A stretch of DNA of 13,637 nucleotides from Oscillospiraceae bacterium (GTDB lineage: Bacteria; Bacillota; Clostridia; Oscillospirales; Oscillospiraceae): positions 1 through 13,637 of the forward strand of contig JAHHRQ010000051.1 in the NCBI GenBank assembly GCA_020025715.1, written 5' to 3'. Positions 6,786-13,334 of this stretch are shown piece after piece. Position numbers and translations under genes: made by a program. The notes under the pieces are model-generated. The model saw only the letters and a list, made by a program, of their open reading frames with translations. It was not told where the DNA came from and searched no databases. How positions within the stretch are numbered: position 1 is the stretch's first letter; each line of letters opens with the position of its first letter.

Positions 6786-9110
6786 ATGTCCTTAGCATCA
6801 CAGGGGAGACTGTCCGCCATAAGGGCGGCAGCCGGGGGAAAAATCGACAAGCGCTTTTTAATGGCGGCGCGGTGCGGAATTTACATGGTTCTGGGCTTTA
6901 CCATGTCATGCGCCCGAATTCTGGAAAACGGTGCGCCGCTGGGTATGGCAATGGTTGCATGTTCGGGGTCGGGGCTTTCAGGGGTGTTTGCCCTTGCAGG
7001 TGCGGCACTGGGCTATCTTGCGTCGGGAGGCATAGAGTGGGGCATACGCTACGTTGCATCCGCTGTGCTCATATACACCATATCCTTTGTTTTCCACGAA
7101 CTGAACATCTATAAGCAGAAATTCTTCATGCCGGTTGCGGCGGGAGCTGTAATGGCGCTCACCGGATTTTTAGGCAGCTTTTACATGCCTGAACGGGAGG
7201 TTCCCCTGTTTGCGGAGCTTTTTCTGGAAACAGCTCTGGCGTTCGGCGGCACCTATTTTTTTAAAGAGGCTCTGTCTGAGCCGGGCAGCACGGAAAATGC
7301 GGAGCTTCTCCACAGCACCTCATGTGTGGTCATGGCTTCAAGCGCACTTATGGCATTTTCACGGATAGAGTTTTTCGGAGTTGTGTCTCTGGGAAGATTT
7401 ATAGCTCTGCTGCTGGTAATGTGTTCCGCACTAAAAGGCGGTATGCTCACCGGCGCAACAGTGGGAACGGTTCTGGGGCTTGCAATGGACATGTGTCATG
7501 CGGGCGCTCCCTTTTACACCATGTCATACGCTTTCTGCGGGCTTTTATCCGGCGGTTTCGGAAAGCACGGCAGACTGATTTTTCTGCTGGCCTTTATTCT
7601 CTCCGGCGCTCTCTCCGTAGTGTCCGCGTGGAATACGGAAATTTATATCAGCGCCCTGTTTGAGGTCTTTTGTGCATCCGTTATATTCATGCTTCTGCCG
7701 GCGGCATTTTTAAACCATATCGGCCTTGCCTTTCAGTCCATGGAGCGTGGTAAAGGCGAAACCGGTCTCAGGCGCTTTGTGGCAGGGAGAGTAAAGAATT
7801 TAAGCGAGGCATACGCAGACTTGTTTGAAATTCTCAGAAAAAACATCGAAGAGCCTTACAATGACGAAAATATAGCCAGAGTATTTGACCGTGCCGCCGA
7901 TGAGGTGTGCGTAGGCTGCAAGAATAAAAACCTCTGTTGGAATTCAGACTATGTGGACACCCTTTCCGCTATGAATGATGCCACTAAAGCCATGATAGAA
8001 AACGGAAGTTTAAGAGCCACCGACCTGCCCGGTTTTTTCAGGGAGAAGTGCATAGGCCTGCCCGCATTTGTGGCGGCTGTAAACGGTGAGCTTCGGGGAT
8101 TAAGCTACCGTCGGCAGCTTAGAGTGCGGCTTTCCGAAAGCCGGAGCGTTGCATGGGGGCAGTATTCAGACGTAGCCCAGGTTCTGGGCAATGTAGCCGA
8201 GGAATTAGGCAGTATAAACGGCTCCGACCCTCTGGCAGAACGGCGGCTTCTGCGCTACATGCGGGCACTGGAAATTGACGGCGAGGCGGCAGTATACAGA
8301 GATTCCGGCGGCAGAATGCACGCAGTTATCGAAAGCGGCAGTCTCGCCCCTATACTTAAAGACAAGGATTACCTTGAAAAGCTCTCCGCCGTTGTAGGTG
8401 TGCGCCTTTGCAGGCCATATGCAGACAGCGAGGGCGAATCGAGAATGACGCTGCTTGAAGCAGAGCCTCTGGCTGTTTCCGTCGGCATTGCGGCATTAAA
8501 GAAAAAGGGTGAAAAAGTCAGCGGCGACAAGGGCAGCTATTTTAAAACGGACGCCGGCGTTTTGTGCGTTCTCCTCTCTGACGGCATGGGCTGCGGAGAC
8601 GAGGCGGCAAAGGACAGCTCTCAGGTGGTGGCTATACTGGAAAAGTTTCTCCGCTCCGGAGTTGACCCCGCAGTAGCCATGAAGATTTTAAATTCCGTAA
8701 TGCTTCTCAGAGGCCCTGACACTTGGGGTTTTGCCACTGTTGACCTTATGTGCGTTGACCTTTTCAGCGGTGAAACCTGCTTTTATAAATACGGTGCCGC
8801 CCCCTCATATGTTAAAAACGGCAAAAACATCCGCCGGATAAAGGGTGAGTCTCTGGCAGTAGGGCTTACCGCCGGTGAGGGCATAGCCCCCGACATTGTG
8901 CGTATGCGCTTAAAGCCCGGCTCCACCGCCGTAATCGCCTCTGACGGAGTGATTGCCGATTCTGATGACGGCTGGCTCAAATCCATACTGTCCGAGGAGT
9001 CCGACGACATGAAGAGCCTTGCAAGAAAGGTGATAAAGGCGGCGGAAAACTGCTACGGCACTGAGGACGACATGACGGTTTTAACCGTCCGTGTGGAGGA
9101 GCGGCAATGA
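6786..9110 (+). CDS. spoIIE: Stage II sporulation protein E (SpoIIE) serine phosphatase
   Basis: This is a membrane-bound PP2C-type phosphatase. In the forespore it dephosphorylates SpoIIAA, which releases sigma-F, and it also acts at the polar septum. At 774 aa it is close to the usual length of about 800. A short basic N-terminus is followed by a block of about ten hydrophobic segments (residues 25-320) and then a central regulatory region. That region has the Cys cluster VCVGCKNKNLCW (Cys375, 378, 384), which matches the conserved VCxxC...CW element of SpoIIE. The C-terminal PP2C domain has metal-binding motifs LSDGMG (Asp599), ASDGVIA (Asp720) and GTEDDMT (Asp761/762), all intact, so it should be active. 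AGGAAGG lies four bases before the ATG. The next gene overlaps its stop by four bases. Confidence 0.95.
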   Translation: MSLASQGRLSAIRAAAGGKIDKRFLMAARCGIYMVLGFTMSCARILENGAPLGMAMVACSGSGLSGVFALAGAALGYLASGGIEWGIRYVASAVLIYTISFVFHELNIYKQKFFMPVAAGAVMALTGFLGSFYMPEREVPLFAELFLETALAFGGTYFFKEALSEPGSTENAELLHSTSCVVMASSALMAFSRIEFFGVVSLGRFIALLLVMCSALKGGMLTGATVGTVLGLAMDMCHAGAPFYTMSYAFCGLLSGGFGKHGRLIFLLAFILSGALSVVSAWNTEIYISALFEVFCASVIFMLLPAAFLNHIGLAFQSMERGKGETGLRRFVAGRVKNLSEAYADLFEILRKNIEEPYNDENIARVFDRAADEVCVGCKNKNLCWNSDYVDTLSAMNDATKAMIENGSLRATDLPGFFREKCIGLPAFVAAVNGELRGLSYRRQLRVRLSESRSVAWGQYSDVAQVLGNVAEELGSINGSDPLAERRLLRYMRALEIDGEAAVYRDSGGRMHAVIESGSLAPILKDKDYLEKLSAVVGVRLCRPYADSEGESRMTLLEAEPLAVSVGIAALKKKGEKVSGDKGSYFKTDAGVLCVLLSDGMGCGDEAAKDSSQVVAILEKFLRSGVDPAVAMKILNSVMLLRGPDTWGFATVDLMCVDLFSGETCFYKYGAAPSYVKNGKNIRRIKGESLAVGLTAGEGIAPDIVRMRLKPGSTAVIASDGVIADSDDGWLKSILSEESDDMKSLARKVIKAAENCYGTEDDMTVLTVRVEERQ

Positions 9111-9448
9111 ACACTGACCCGAAAGAAAATCTCCGCCCTCAGATTTTTTCCCGCAGCGGGAAGCACTCTCCCCGCTCTCAGGTTCGCCTCAGAGGGAAAA
9201 TGCAGAACATAATCGTTGTGAAGCCTCAAAACCCCATGTTCCGGCAGGCGGTGTTTTTTCTCCGTGACGATTATTTTCTCACTTCCGATATAAGCCGGAC
9301 GGAGCTTTTAAATCAGGCAAAGGCAGCGGCAGAGGGCTATGTGAATGAGAATGTTCCTCCCGTAAGAGGGAAAGCGATTCTGATTTTATGCCTGTTATCT
9401 GTCCTTGTGATAGCGGCGGCATTTGTAATTTTAATATTCTTTGTATAG
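9107..9448 (+). CDS. Small C-terminally anchored membrane protein, hypothetical
   Basis: This 113-aa protein is of unknown function. It has a basic, Ser/Arg-rich, probably disordered N-terminus (residues 1-31), a short conserved-looking soluble segment (MQNIIVVKPQNPMFRQAVFFLRDDYF, then SRTELLNQAKAAAEGYV), and a single C-terminal membrane helix (about residues 88-112) ending almost at the stop. It is therefore tail-anchored, or N-in with no external domain. The ATG overlaps the spoIIE stop (ATGA) and is preceded by GGAGGAG at five bases, so it is translated with spoIIE. A second in-frame ATG at 9200 has a weaker AGAGGG before it and would remove the basic tail. Co-translation suggests a role alongside SpoIIE or in early sporulation, but this is inference. 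A terminator follows immediately. Confidence 0.75.
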   Translation: MNTDPKENLRPQIFSRSGKHSPRSQVRLRGKMQNIIVVKPQNPMFRQAVFFLRDDYFLTSDISRTELLNQAKAAAEGYVNENVPPVRGKAILILCLLSVLVIAAAFVILIFFV

Positions 9449-9449
9449 C

Positions 9450-9486
9450 AAAACCACCGGTATGTTCTGTCCATACCGGTGGTTTT
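9450..9486. terminator. Bidirectional terminator between convergent spoIIE and vanY operons
   Basis: AAAACCACCGGTATG (9450-9464) and CATACCGGTGGTTTT (9472-9486) form a perfect 15-bp stem with a 7-base loop. A and T runs at the ends let it work on both strands. It begins two bases after the stop on the plus strand and ends nine bases from the stop on the minus strand. Confidence 0.88.
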
Positions 9487-9494
9487 AATTAAGC

Positions 9495-10214
9495 TTATTT
9501 ACCATAGACTATAACGGCTTTTTCCGTGAAAAACATCTGCACATATTCTTCCAGACATATGTTCAGCTCCTTTATCTGCTCCGCTGCCTTTCTGCCCACA
9601 TAGCGGTAGTGCCATGGCCGGGGCATCATGCCGGTGACGTTTTCAGTACCTTCGGGATAGCGCTCAATAAAGCCGTAGCGCCATGAATTTTCGTGGAGCC
9701 ACTTTGATGTGGCGGTTTCCCCCTGCTTTTCGTCCGTTTCTCTGTATTCGCTGTCCACTATGTCAACGGAAAGGCCAAGCTCATGCTCGCTTCTGCCGGG
9801 GCGGGGAATTTTCCGCACCGTTAAAGCCATAGCCTCATCTGAGGTTTTACCCTGATCCAGATATTTTCCGTATTCATTCCGGTACAGCTTTTCCTGCTCC
9901 TCCCGGCTTACATATCCCCTTAATAAATGGGGGCTGCAGCCGTCAGCAGAGCAGTCGGAAAGCATCTGCCCCAAGTCGGCGGCACAGTGGCTGTCCACCT
10001 CCACGCCGCAGGGCAAGGTTCTCAGCTTAACTTTAAAATTTGCAGACTCTATACTGTTCCAGTCATTTACAAGCACCAGCAGTCTTGTCTCCTGCCTGTC
10101 TCTCGACCAGATAATAACACGGCTTATCAGCAATCCCAGAAGCAAGAGGACAAGCACAGCTCCTGCAATCCATATGAATCCTGCCTTTTTCCGTTTTTGC
10201 TCCAATGCCTGCAT
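9495..10214 (-). CDS. Membrane-anchored VanY-like M15 peptidase, probably catalytically degenerate
   Basis: This is a D-alanyl-D-alanine/L,D-carboxypeptidase homologue of the VanY/LdcB type (peptidase M15B), 239 aa from the ATG at 10214. A basic N-terminus and a membrane helix (about residues 12-30) place the domain outside the cell. Zinc ligands are present: His144 and Asp151 in SEHELGLSVDIVD, and His202 in PWHYRYVG. Two usual catalytic residues are changed. The Glu normally three residues before the last His (E-P-W-H) is Arg199, and the Arg of the usual GYRS motif is Val102 (GYVS). It may be an inactive relative or a muropeptide binder. Start choice: an ATG at 10241 would extend it by nine residues but has no Shine-Dalgarno and lies only 11 bases from a TATACT -10. 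The ATG at 10214 has AAAGG nine bases upstream. It is the last gene after the two-component operon and may also have its own promoter. Confidence 0.85.
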   Translation of the reverse strand: MQALEQKRKKAGFIWIAGAVLVLLLLGLLISRVIIWSRDRQETRLLVLVNDWNSIESANFKVKLRTLPCGVEVDSHCAADLGQMLSDCSADGCSPHLLRGYVSREEQEKLYRNEYGKYLDQGKTSDEAMALTVRKIPRPGRSEHELGLSVDIVDSEYRETDEKQGETATSKWLHENSWRYGFIERYPEGTENVTGMMPRPWHYRYVGRKAAEQIKELNICLEEYVQMFFTEKAVIVYGK

Positions 10215-10251
10215 TTCTCTTACCCTTTCCTCGTTTTTCATGTGCAGGCAT
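10205..10251 (-). other. Inverted repeat around the two possible vanY start codons
   Basis: ATGCCTGCA (10251-10243 on the minus strand) is perfectly complementary to TGCAGGCAT (10213-10205), a 9-bp stem with a 29-base loop. The loop contains the upstream ATG (10241) and the AGGAAAGGG ribosome-binding sequence. The 3' arm includes the last two bases of the ATG at 10214. It could influence translation or could be chance. Confidence 0.4.
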
Positions 10252-10305
10252 AGTATAAACCGCTCTTGTATCAGTTCTGCATATTATTTGTATCATTTTT
10301 GTATA
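10252..10305 (-). promoter_or_regulatory. Promoter with four tandem 11-bp repeats upstream of vanY-like gene
   Basis: Read on the minus strand from 10305, four consecutive 11-mers occur: TATACAAAAAT, GATACAAATAA, TATGCAGAACT and GATACAAGAGC. Each begins with a (T/G)ATACAA-like heptamer. Four bases later comes a TATACT -10 (10257-10252) with no recognisable -35. Heptamers repeated every 11 bp just upstream of a weak promoter are the usual geometry of OmpR/PhoB-type response regulator sites, and such a regulator is encoded in the same operon. Regulation by it is inference. The first repeat begins ten bases past the stop of the preceding gene. Confidence 0.55.
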
Positions 10306-10314
10306 CTTGGGAAA

Positions 10315-11112
10315 TTATTTTATTTCCCAAGAGGAATCTCTCAGCGCAACGGGCACATCCAGCACCGTTTCGCCGTTTCGGACAAAGTGAATACAGCAGT
10401 CATCGCCGTCATTCTGCCGCAGCTCATCCCCGCTCTGAGGTATAAGCTCCACATCGGAAAAGGCGTAATATCTGCTCATATTTTCCGCAAGCCTTTTTAA
10501 AGTTTCCTCCCTGTTTTCCGGCATCATGCCGTTTGGCCCTTTAATCTCAACGGCTATAACAAGGCCGCTGGTATCATCCACCAGAAATCTCAGGCTGTAA
10601 ACCTCATCACCCATTTGACATGATGCGTACATTATCCACACAAGACCGGTGGAGGTGTCGCCGCTTGCAGGGATTAAAAGGTTAGGCTCACCGTGAAGCT
10701 CCTGCCAGTCTCCGGTCAGGCCTGAATAAAGCCCTGTCCCCTCTGCAAGCTCAAGCACATCCCTCAGGCGGTCTTTGGCCTCGCCATGAGTAAGAAAGCG
10801 CCCATTTTCAAGCTCTACAAGGCGAAATTCAGAATCTCCGTTTAGCATAAGCTCCACGGCAAGGCTTAATTTTGTGAGCTTTGTGTCGTCTGCCGTAAGG
10901 CTGAGAGCTCCCGGTTCAAGCTGCTTTCGGGATGTATAATTATCCACTCTCTTATTCTGCACCCCGGCGGCAAGACCGGGAATTGAAAGTCCGGTAGCCA
11001 CGGCGGCAAGAGATAAAAGCAGAACCAAAAAGCCCTGCAAAATGCTGTCGCCGTATTTAAAAGGCTTCTTTTCCTTGGGTTTTACATGTTTTTCTGACTT
11101 TTTACCCCTCAT
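10315..11112 (-). CDS. Single-pass membrane protein coupled to the histidine kinase, hypothetical
   Basis: This 265-aa protein has no family I can name. A highly basic cytoplasmic N-terminus (residues 1-20, many Lys) is followed by one hydrophobic segment (about 25-52) and a large extracytoplasmic domain. The positive-inside rule gives N-in, C-out. The outer part has mixed alpha/beta character with segments such as VYSLRFLVDDTSGLVIAVEIKG, which look like the strands of PepSY/YycI-type domains, and three Cys including a CC pair near residue 240. The ATG overlaps the kinase stop by four bases (ATGA), so it is made with the kinase. Gene order RR-HK-membrane accessory protein resembles walRK-yycH-yycI. 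A role as a partner that tunes the kinase is inference from this position and topology. Confidence 0.8.
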   Translation of the reverse strand: MRGKKSEKHVKPKEKKPFKYGDSILQGFLVLLLSLAAVATGLSIPGLAAGVQNKRVDNYTSRKQLEPGALSLTADDTKLTKLSLAVELMLNGDSEFRLVELENGRFLTHGEAKDRLRDVLELAEGTGLYSGLTGDWQELHGEPNLLIPASGDTSTGLVWIMYASCQMGDEVYSLRFLVDDTSGLVIAVEIKGPNGMMPENREETLKRLAENMSRYYAFSDVELIPQSGDELRQNDGDDCCIHFVRNGETVLDVPVALRDSSWEIK

Positions 11113-12509
11113 ATCCGCCCGCCTTTCAGCTCTGCCGTTACGCAGGTTCCGTTGCCTATGCGGCTTTCAAAGCTCAGTGTTCCGTTATGAAGCTTTACTA
11201 TCTCATTGCAAAGCGCAAGCCCCAAGCCTACGCCGCCCTGAGCCCTCGAACGGCTTTTATCCACACGGTAGAAAGCTTCCGTAATCTTGCTCAACTCTTC
11301 AGGGGGTATGCCCCGCCCTGTATCATGCACTCTTATTACGCAGCCCTCGTCTGTCATTTCCGACACTATGAAAATATTGCCGCCTCTGTCCATTGCCTTT
11401 CTTGCATTGTCCAAAAGGTTTACAAGCAGGGATTTTACAAGGTCAGGCTCCAGCATACACCAGCCGTCCTCGGTTCTGCACCGGAGAACTATCCCCTTTT
11501 CCTCATAAACTCTCTGCAAATGCTGCACCATGCTGCCCACTATCTGGGCGGGCTTTGCAGGCTGAAGCTTCACTTCGTTTTTCTTCAACACCAGAATGTC
11601 CAGCAGCTTAAGGGAAAGGCTTTCAAGGCGCTTTCCCTCGGAAAATATGTAGTTTGCAGCATCCATCTGCTCCCGCTCATCCAGCATTTGCGCTCTTATA
11701 AGCTCCGCATAGCCTATAATGGAGGTCATAGGGTTTTTCATCTCATGGGCAAAGTTGCCCATAAAGGTTTCCTGCCTTGCCGCCGACTCCTGAATGGTGG
11801 CAATATTCTCCTCCAGCTTTTCCGCCATCGCGTTAAAGTCCCCTGTTAAAACTCCCAGCTCGTCCTGTGAGCGCACCTCTGCCCTGTATGCCAGATTACC
11901 TTCCGCAAAGCGCTTGGAGGCTTTGGAAAGGGCAGAAAGGGGTCTTGTCAGCCAGTATGCCAGCGCCCAGCTGAGTATTCCTCCTGCCGCAGCCATAATG
12001 AGAAACACATGCCTGTAAATCCTGAGCTGTTCATTTCTCTGGGCGTAAAGGGGCGTAATGTCGTAGCACTGGTCAAGGCGCAGATTATCCCCCGCGGCGC
12101 TTAAATAGGCGCTTATTTTAATATGTCTGCCTCCGGATGCGTCGCTTATAACGCTTATGCCGCACTTTCCGTCATTTTCCGGCAGGTTTTTTGTAAGCTC
12201 TGCCCCTATGGAGTTATCCTCATACAAAACGGAGCTTTCATCCCCCAGCCTTATGGCAGACCAGCCGCCGCCACCCTGAGAGCTTAGCTGCACCAGAGCC
12301 TGAGACAGGTTCGAGTGGTCAGGCACAGGGCCGGTCTGGTCAACCATGCGCAGAGTATTTAAAACCATTTTGTAGGAGTTTAAAGCGGAGTTTTCCGCGC
12401 GCTGGAAGTTGCCGGAAAAGCCCAGCATTATAAGCAGGCTGCTGCCGATACCGAAAGCAATCGCCATCAGCCAGAGCATACACACGGTTATTTTAAGCCG
12501 AAATTTCAC
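11109..12509 (-). CDS. HAMP-domain sensor histidine kinase
   Basis: This 466-aa membrane sensor kinase pairs with the response regulator encoded just upstream. The first membrane helix is at residues 7-31. An extracytoplasmic sensor of about 130 residues follows (no recognised fold), then the second helix at about 166-187 and HAMP at about 188-240. The HisKA domain has FAHEMKNP with phospho-acceptor His255. The ATPase domain has the N box LLVNLLDNARKAM (about 360-372), G1 HDTGRGIP (about 393) and G2 GGVGLGLALC (about 425). All catalytic boxes are intact. The start is GTG at 12509, with GGAGAGAG seven bases upstream, 24 bases after the regulator stop. The last bases overlap the start of the accessory membrane protein. 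Neighbouring VanY-like genes suggest it responds to cell-wall state, by inference. Confidence 0.94.
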   Translation of the reverse strand: MKFRLKITVCMLWLMAIAFGIGSSLLIMLGFSGNFQRAENSALNSYKMVLNTLRMVDQTGPVPDHSNLSQALVQLSSQGGGGWSAIRLGDESSVLYEDNSIGAELTKNLPENDGKCGISVISDASGGRHIKISAYLSAAGDNLRLDQCYDITPLYAQRNEQLRIYRHVFLIMAAAGGILSWALAYWLTRPLSALSKASKRFAEGNLAYRAEVRSQDELGVLTGDFNAMAEKLEENIATIQESAARQETFMGNFAHEMKNPMTSIIGYAELIRAQMLDEREQMDAANYIFSEGKRLESLSLKLLDILVLKKNEVKLQPAKPAQIVGSMVQHLQRVYEEKGIVLRCRTEDGWCMLEPDLVKSLLVNLLDNARKAMDRGGNIFIVSEMTDEGCVIRVHDTGRGIPPEELSKITEAFYRVDKSRSRAQGGVGLGLALCNEIVKLHNGTLSFESRIGNGTCVTAELKGGRI

Positions 12510-12533
12510 CTTGAAACTCTCTCCATAAAAGCT

Positions 12534-13187
12534 TTATGCCTCAAGCCTGTAACCCACACCGCTGACGGTGGCAAGCTTATCCTCCCAGCCTATCTTCTTT
12601 CTGAGCCTCTGTATATGCAGGTCAACTACCCGGCTGCCCACCGGATATTCCCCGCCCCATACTCTCTCGTATATGGTTTCCCTGTAAAGAGCCGTATTGG
12701 GATTCTGGACGAAAAGAAGCATCAGGTCCCATTCCTTTTTTGTAAGCTCCACAAGGCTTTCCCCACGGTGTACCTGCAAAGACCGTAAATCTATGGTGAG
12801 GTCACCCACTTTCAGAATTTCTTCCGTCTTTTGGTAGCGTCTCAGCACCACTTCAATTCTTGCAAGCAATTCCATTATTTCAAAGGGCTTTACGATATAA
12901 TCCTCTGCCCCCATTTTAAGTCCCTTAACTCTGTCCTGAAGGGAATTTTTAGCAGTTATGAAAATCACCGGCGTTCCGGTGGGCTTTATATATTCCATCA
13001 GCTCGAAGCCGGAAATTTCCGGCAGCATTACATCTAAAAGCAGCAAATCGAAAACTTCATTTTCCAGAATATTTGCAGCTTCGTTTCCGTCGTAGGCGCA
13101 GACTACGTTGTAGCCCGCTTTCGTAAGGCTGAGGCGGATAAGCTGGGAGATCGGTCTTTCATCCTCAACCACAAGAATTCTGATCAC
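12534..13187 (-). CDS. OmpR/PhoB-family response regulator
   Basis: This is a DNA-binding response regulator of 217 aa. The receiver domain (residues 1-115) has the acidic pair Glu8/Asp9, phospho-acceptor Asp52 in LLLLDVMLPE, Thr78 and Lys100 in KPF. The C-terminal winged helix (about 125-217) has the conserved LTKKEWDLMLLF, RVWGGEYPVGSRVVDLHIQRLRKKI and the terminal VSGVGYRLEA. The start is the GTG at 13187, with AGGAGGGG seven bases upstream. An in-frame ATG at 13223 would add 12 residues before the canonical IRILVVEDE start, has no ribosome-binding sequence and would cover this one, so I reject it. It is the first gene of the operon with the histidine kinase, the accessory membrane protein and probably the VanY-like gene. 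Confidence 0.95.
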   Translation of the reverse strand: MIRILVVEDERPISQLIRLSLTKAGYNVVCAYDGNEAANILENEVFDLLLLDVMLPEISGFELMEYIKPTGTPVIFITAKNSLQDRVKGLKMGAEDYIVKPFEIMELLARIEVVLRRYQKTEEILKVGDLTIDLRSLQVHRGESLVELTKKEWDLMLLFVQNPNTALYRETIYERVWGGEYPVGSRVVDLHIQRLRKKIGWEDKLATVSGVGYRLEA

Positions 13188-13211
13188 TTTAAATCCCCTC
13201 CTATATCTGGA

Positions 13212-13217
13212 AGTATA
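13212..13217 (-). promoter_or_regulatory. Possible -10 box of the two-component operon
   Basis: TATACT on the minus strand lies about ten bases before the AGGAGGGG ribosome-binding sequence. No good -35 is present at 16-18 bases, so the promoter may need an activator. The 10-mer AAGTATACAA covering this box on the plus strand (13211-13220) recurs at the far edge of the repeat array upstream of the vanY-like gene (10308-10299, minus strand). Confidence 0.35.
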
Positions 13218-13266
13218 CAACAATTCAAAAAATAATCATATAGCTTTATGGCTTAATTTGGCAGAT

Positions 13267-13286
13267 TTAAGAATTCTTAAGAATTA
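13267..13286. repeat. Palindrome and direct repeat upstream of the response regulator
   Basis: TTAAGAATTC (13267-13276) is followed directly by TTAAGAATTA (13277-13286), a 10-bp direct repeat. Bases 13267-13280 are also a perfect 14-base palindrome (TTAAGAATTCTTAA). It lies about 80-100 bases upstream of the regulator start, between the terminator and the putative -10, where an operator could sit. Confidence 0.45.
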
Positions 13287-13293
13287 AAAGGGT

Positions 13294-13333
13294 AAAAAAA
13301 GACCGATTTTCAGTGGAAAATCGGTCTTTTTTT
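13294..13333. terminator. Terminator after the upstream VanY-like gene
   Basis: AAAAAAAGACCGATTTT (13294-13310) and AAAATCGGTCTTTTTTT (13317-13333) form a perfect 17-bp stem including the A/T runs, with a 6-base loop. The minus-strand gene stops two bases before it, so its transcript should end here, making the response regulator operon a separate unit. Confidence 0.9.
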
Positions 13334-13334
13334 A

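Noticed and set aside
11187..11849. 220-codon plus-strand frame inside the histidine kinase gene
   Set aside because: It is antisense to intact HisKA and ATPase motifs, has a low-complexity His/Leu-rich composition and no domain.
13188..13223. Upstream ATG start for the response regulator (12 extra residues)
   Set aside because: The extension covers the perfect AGGAGGGG ribosome-binding sequence that serves the GTG at 13187, and receiver domains of this family start right at the IRILVVEDE segment.
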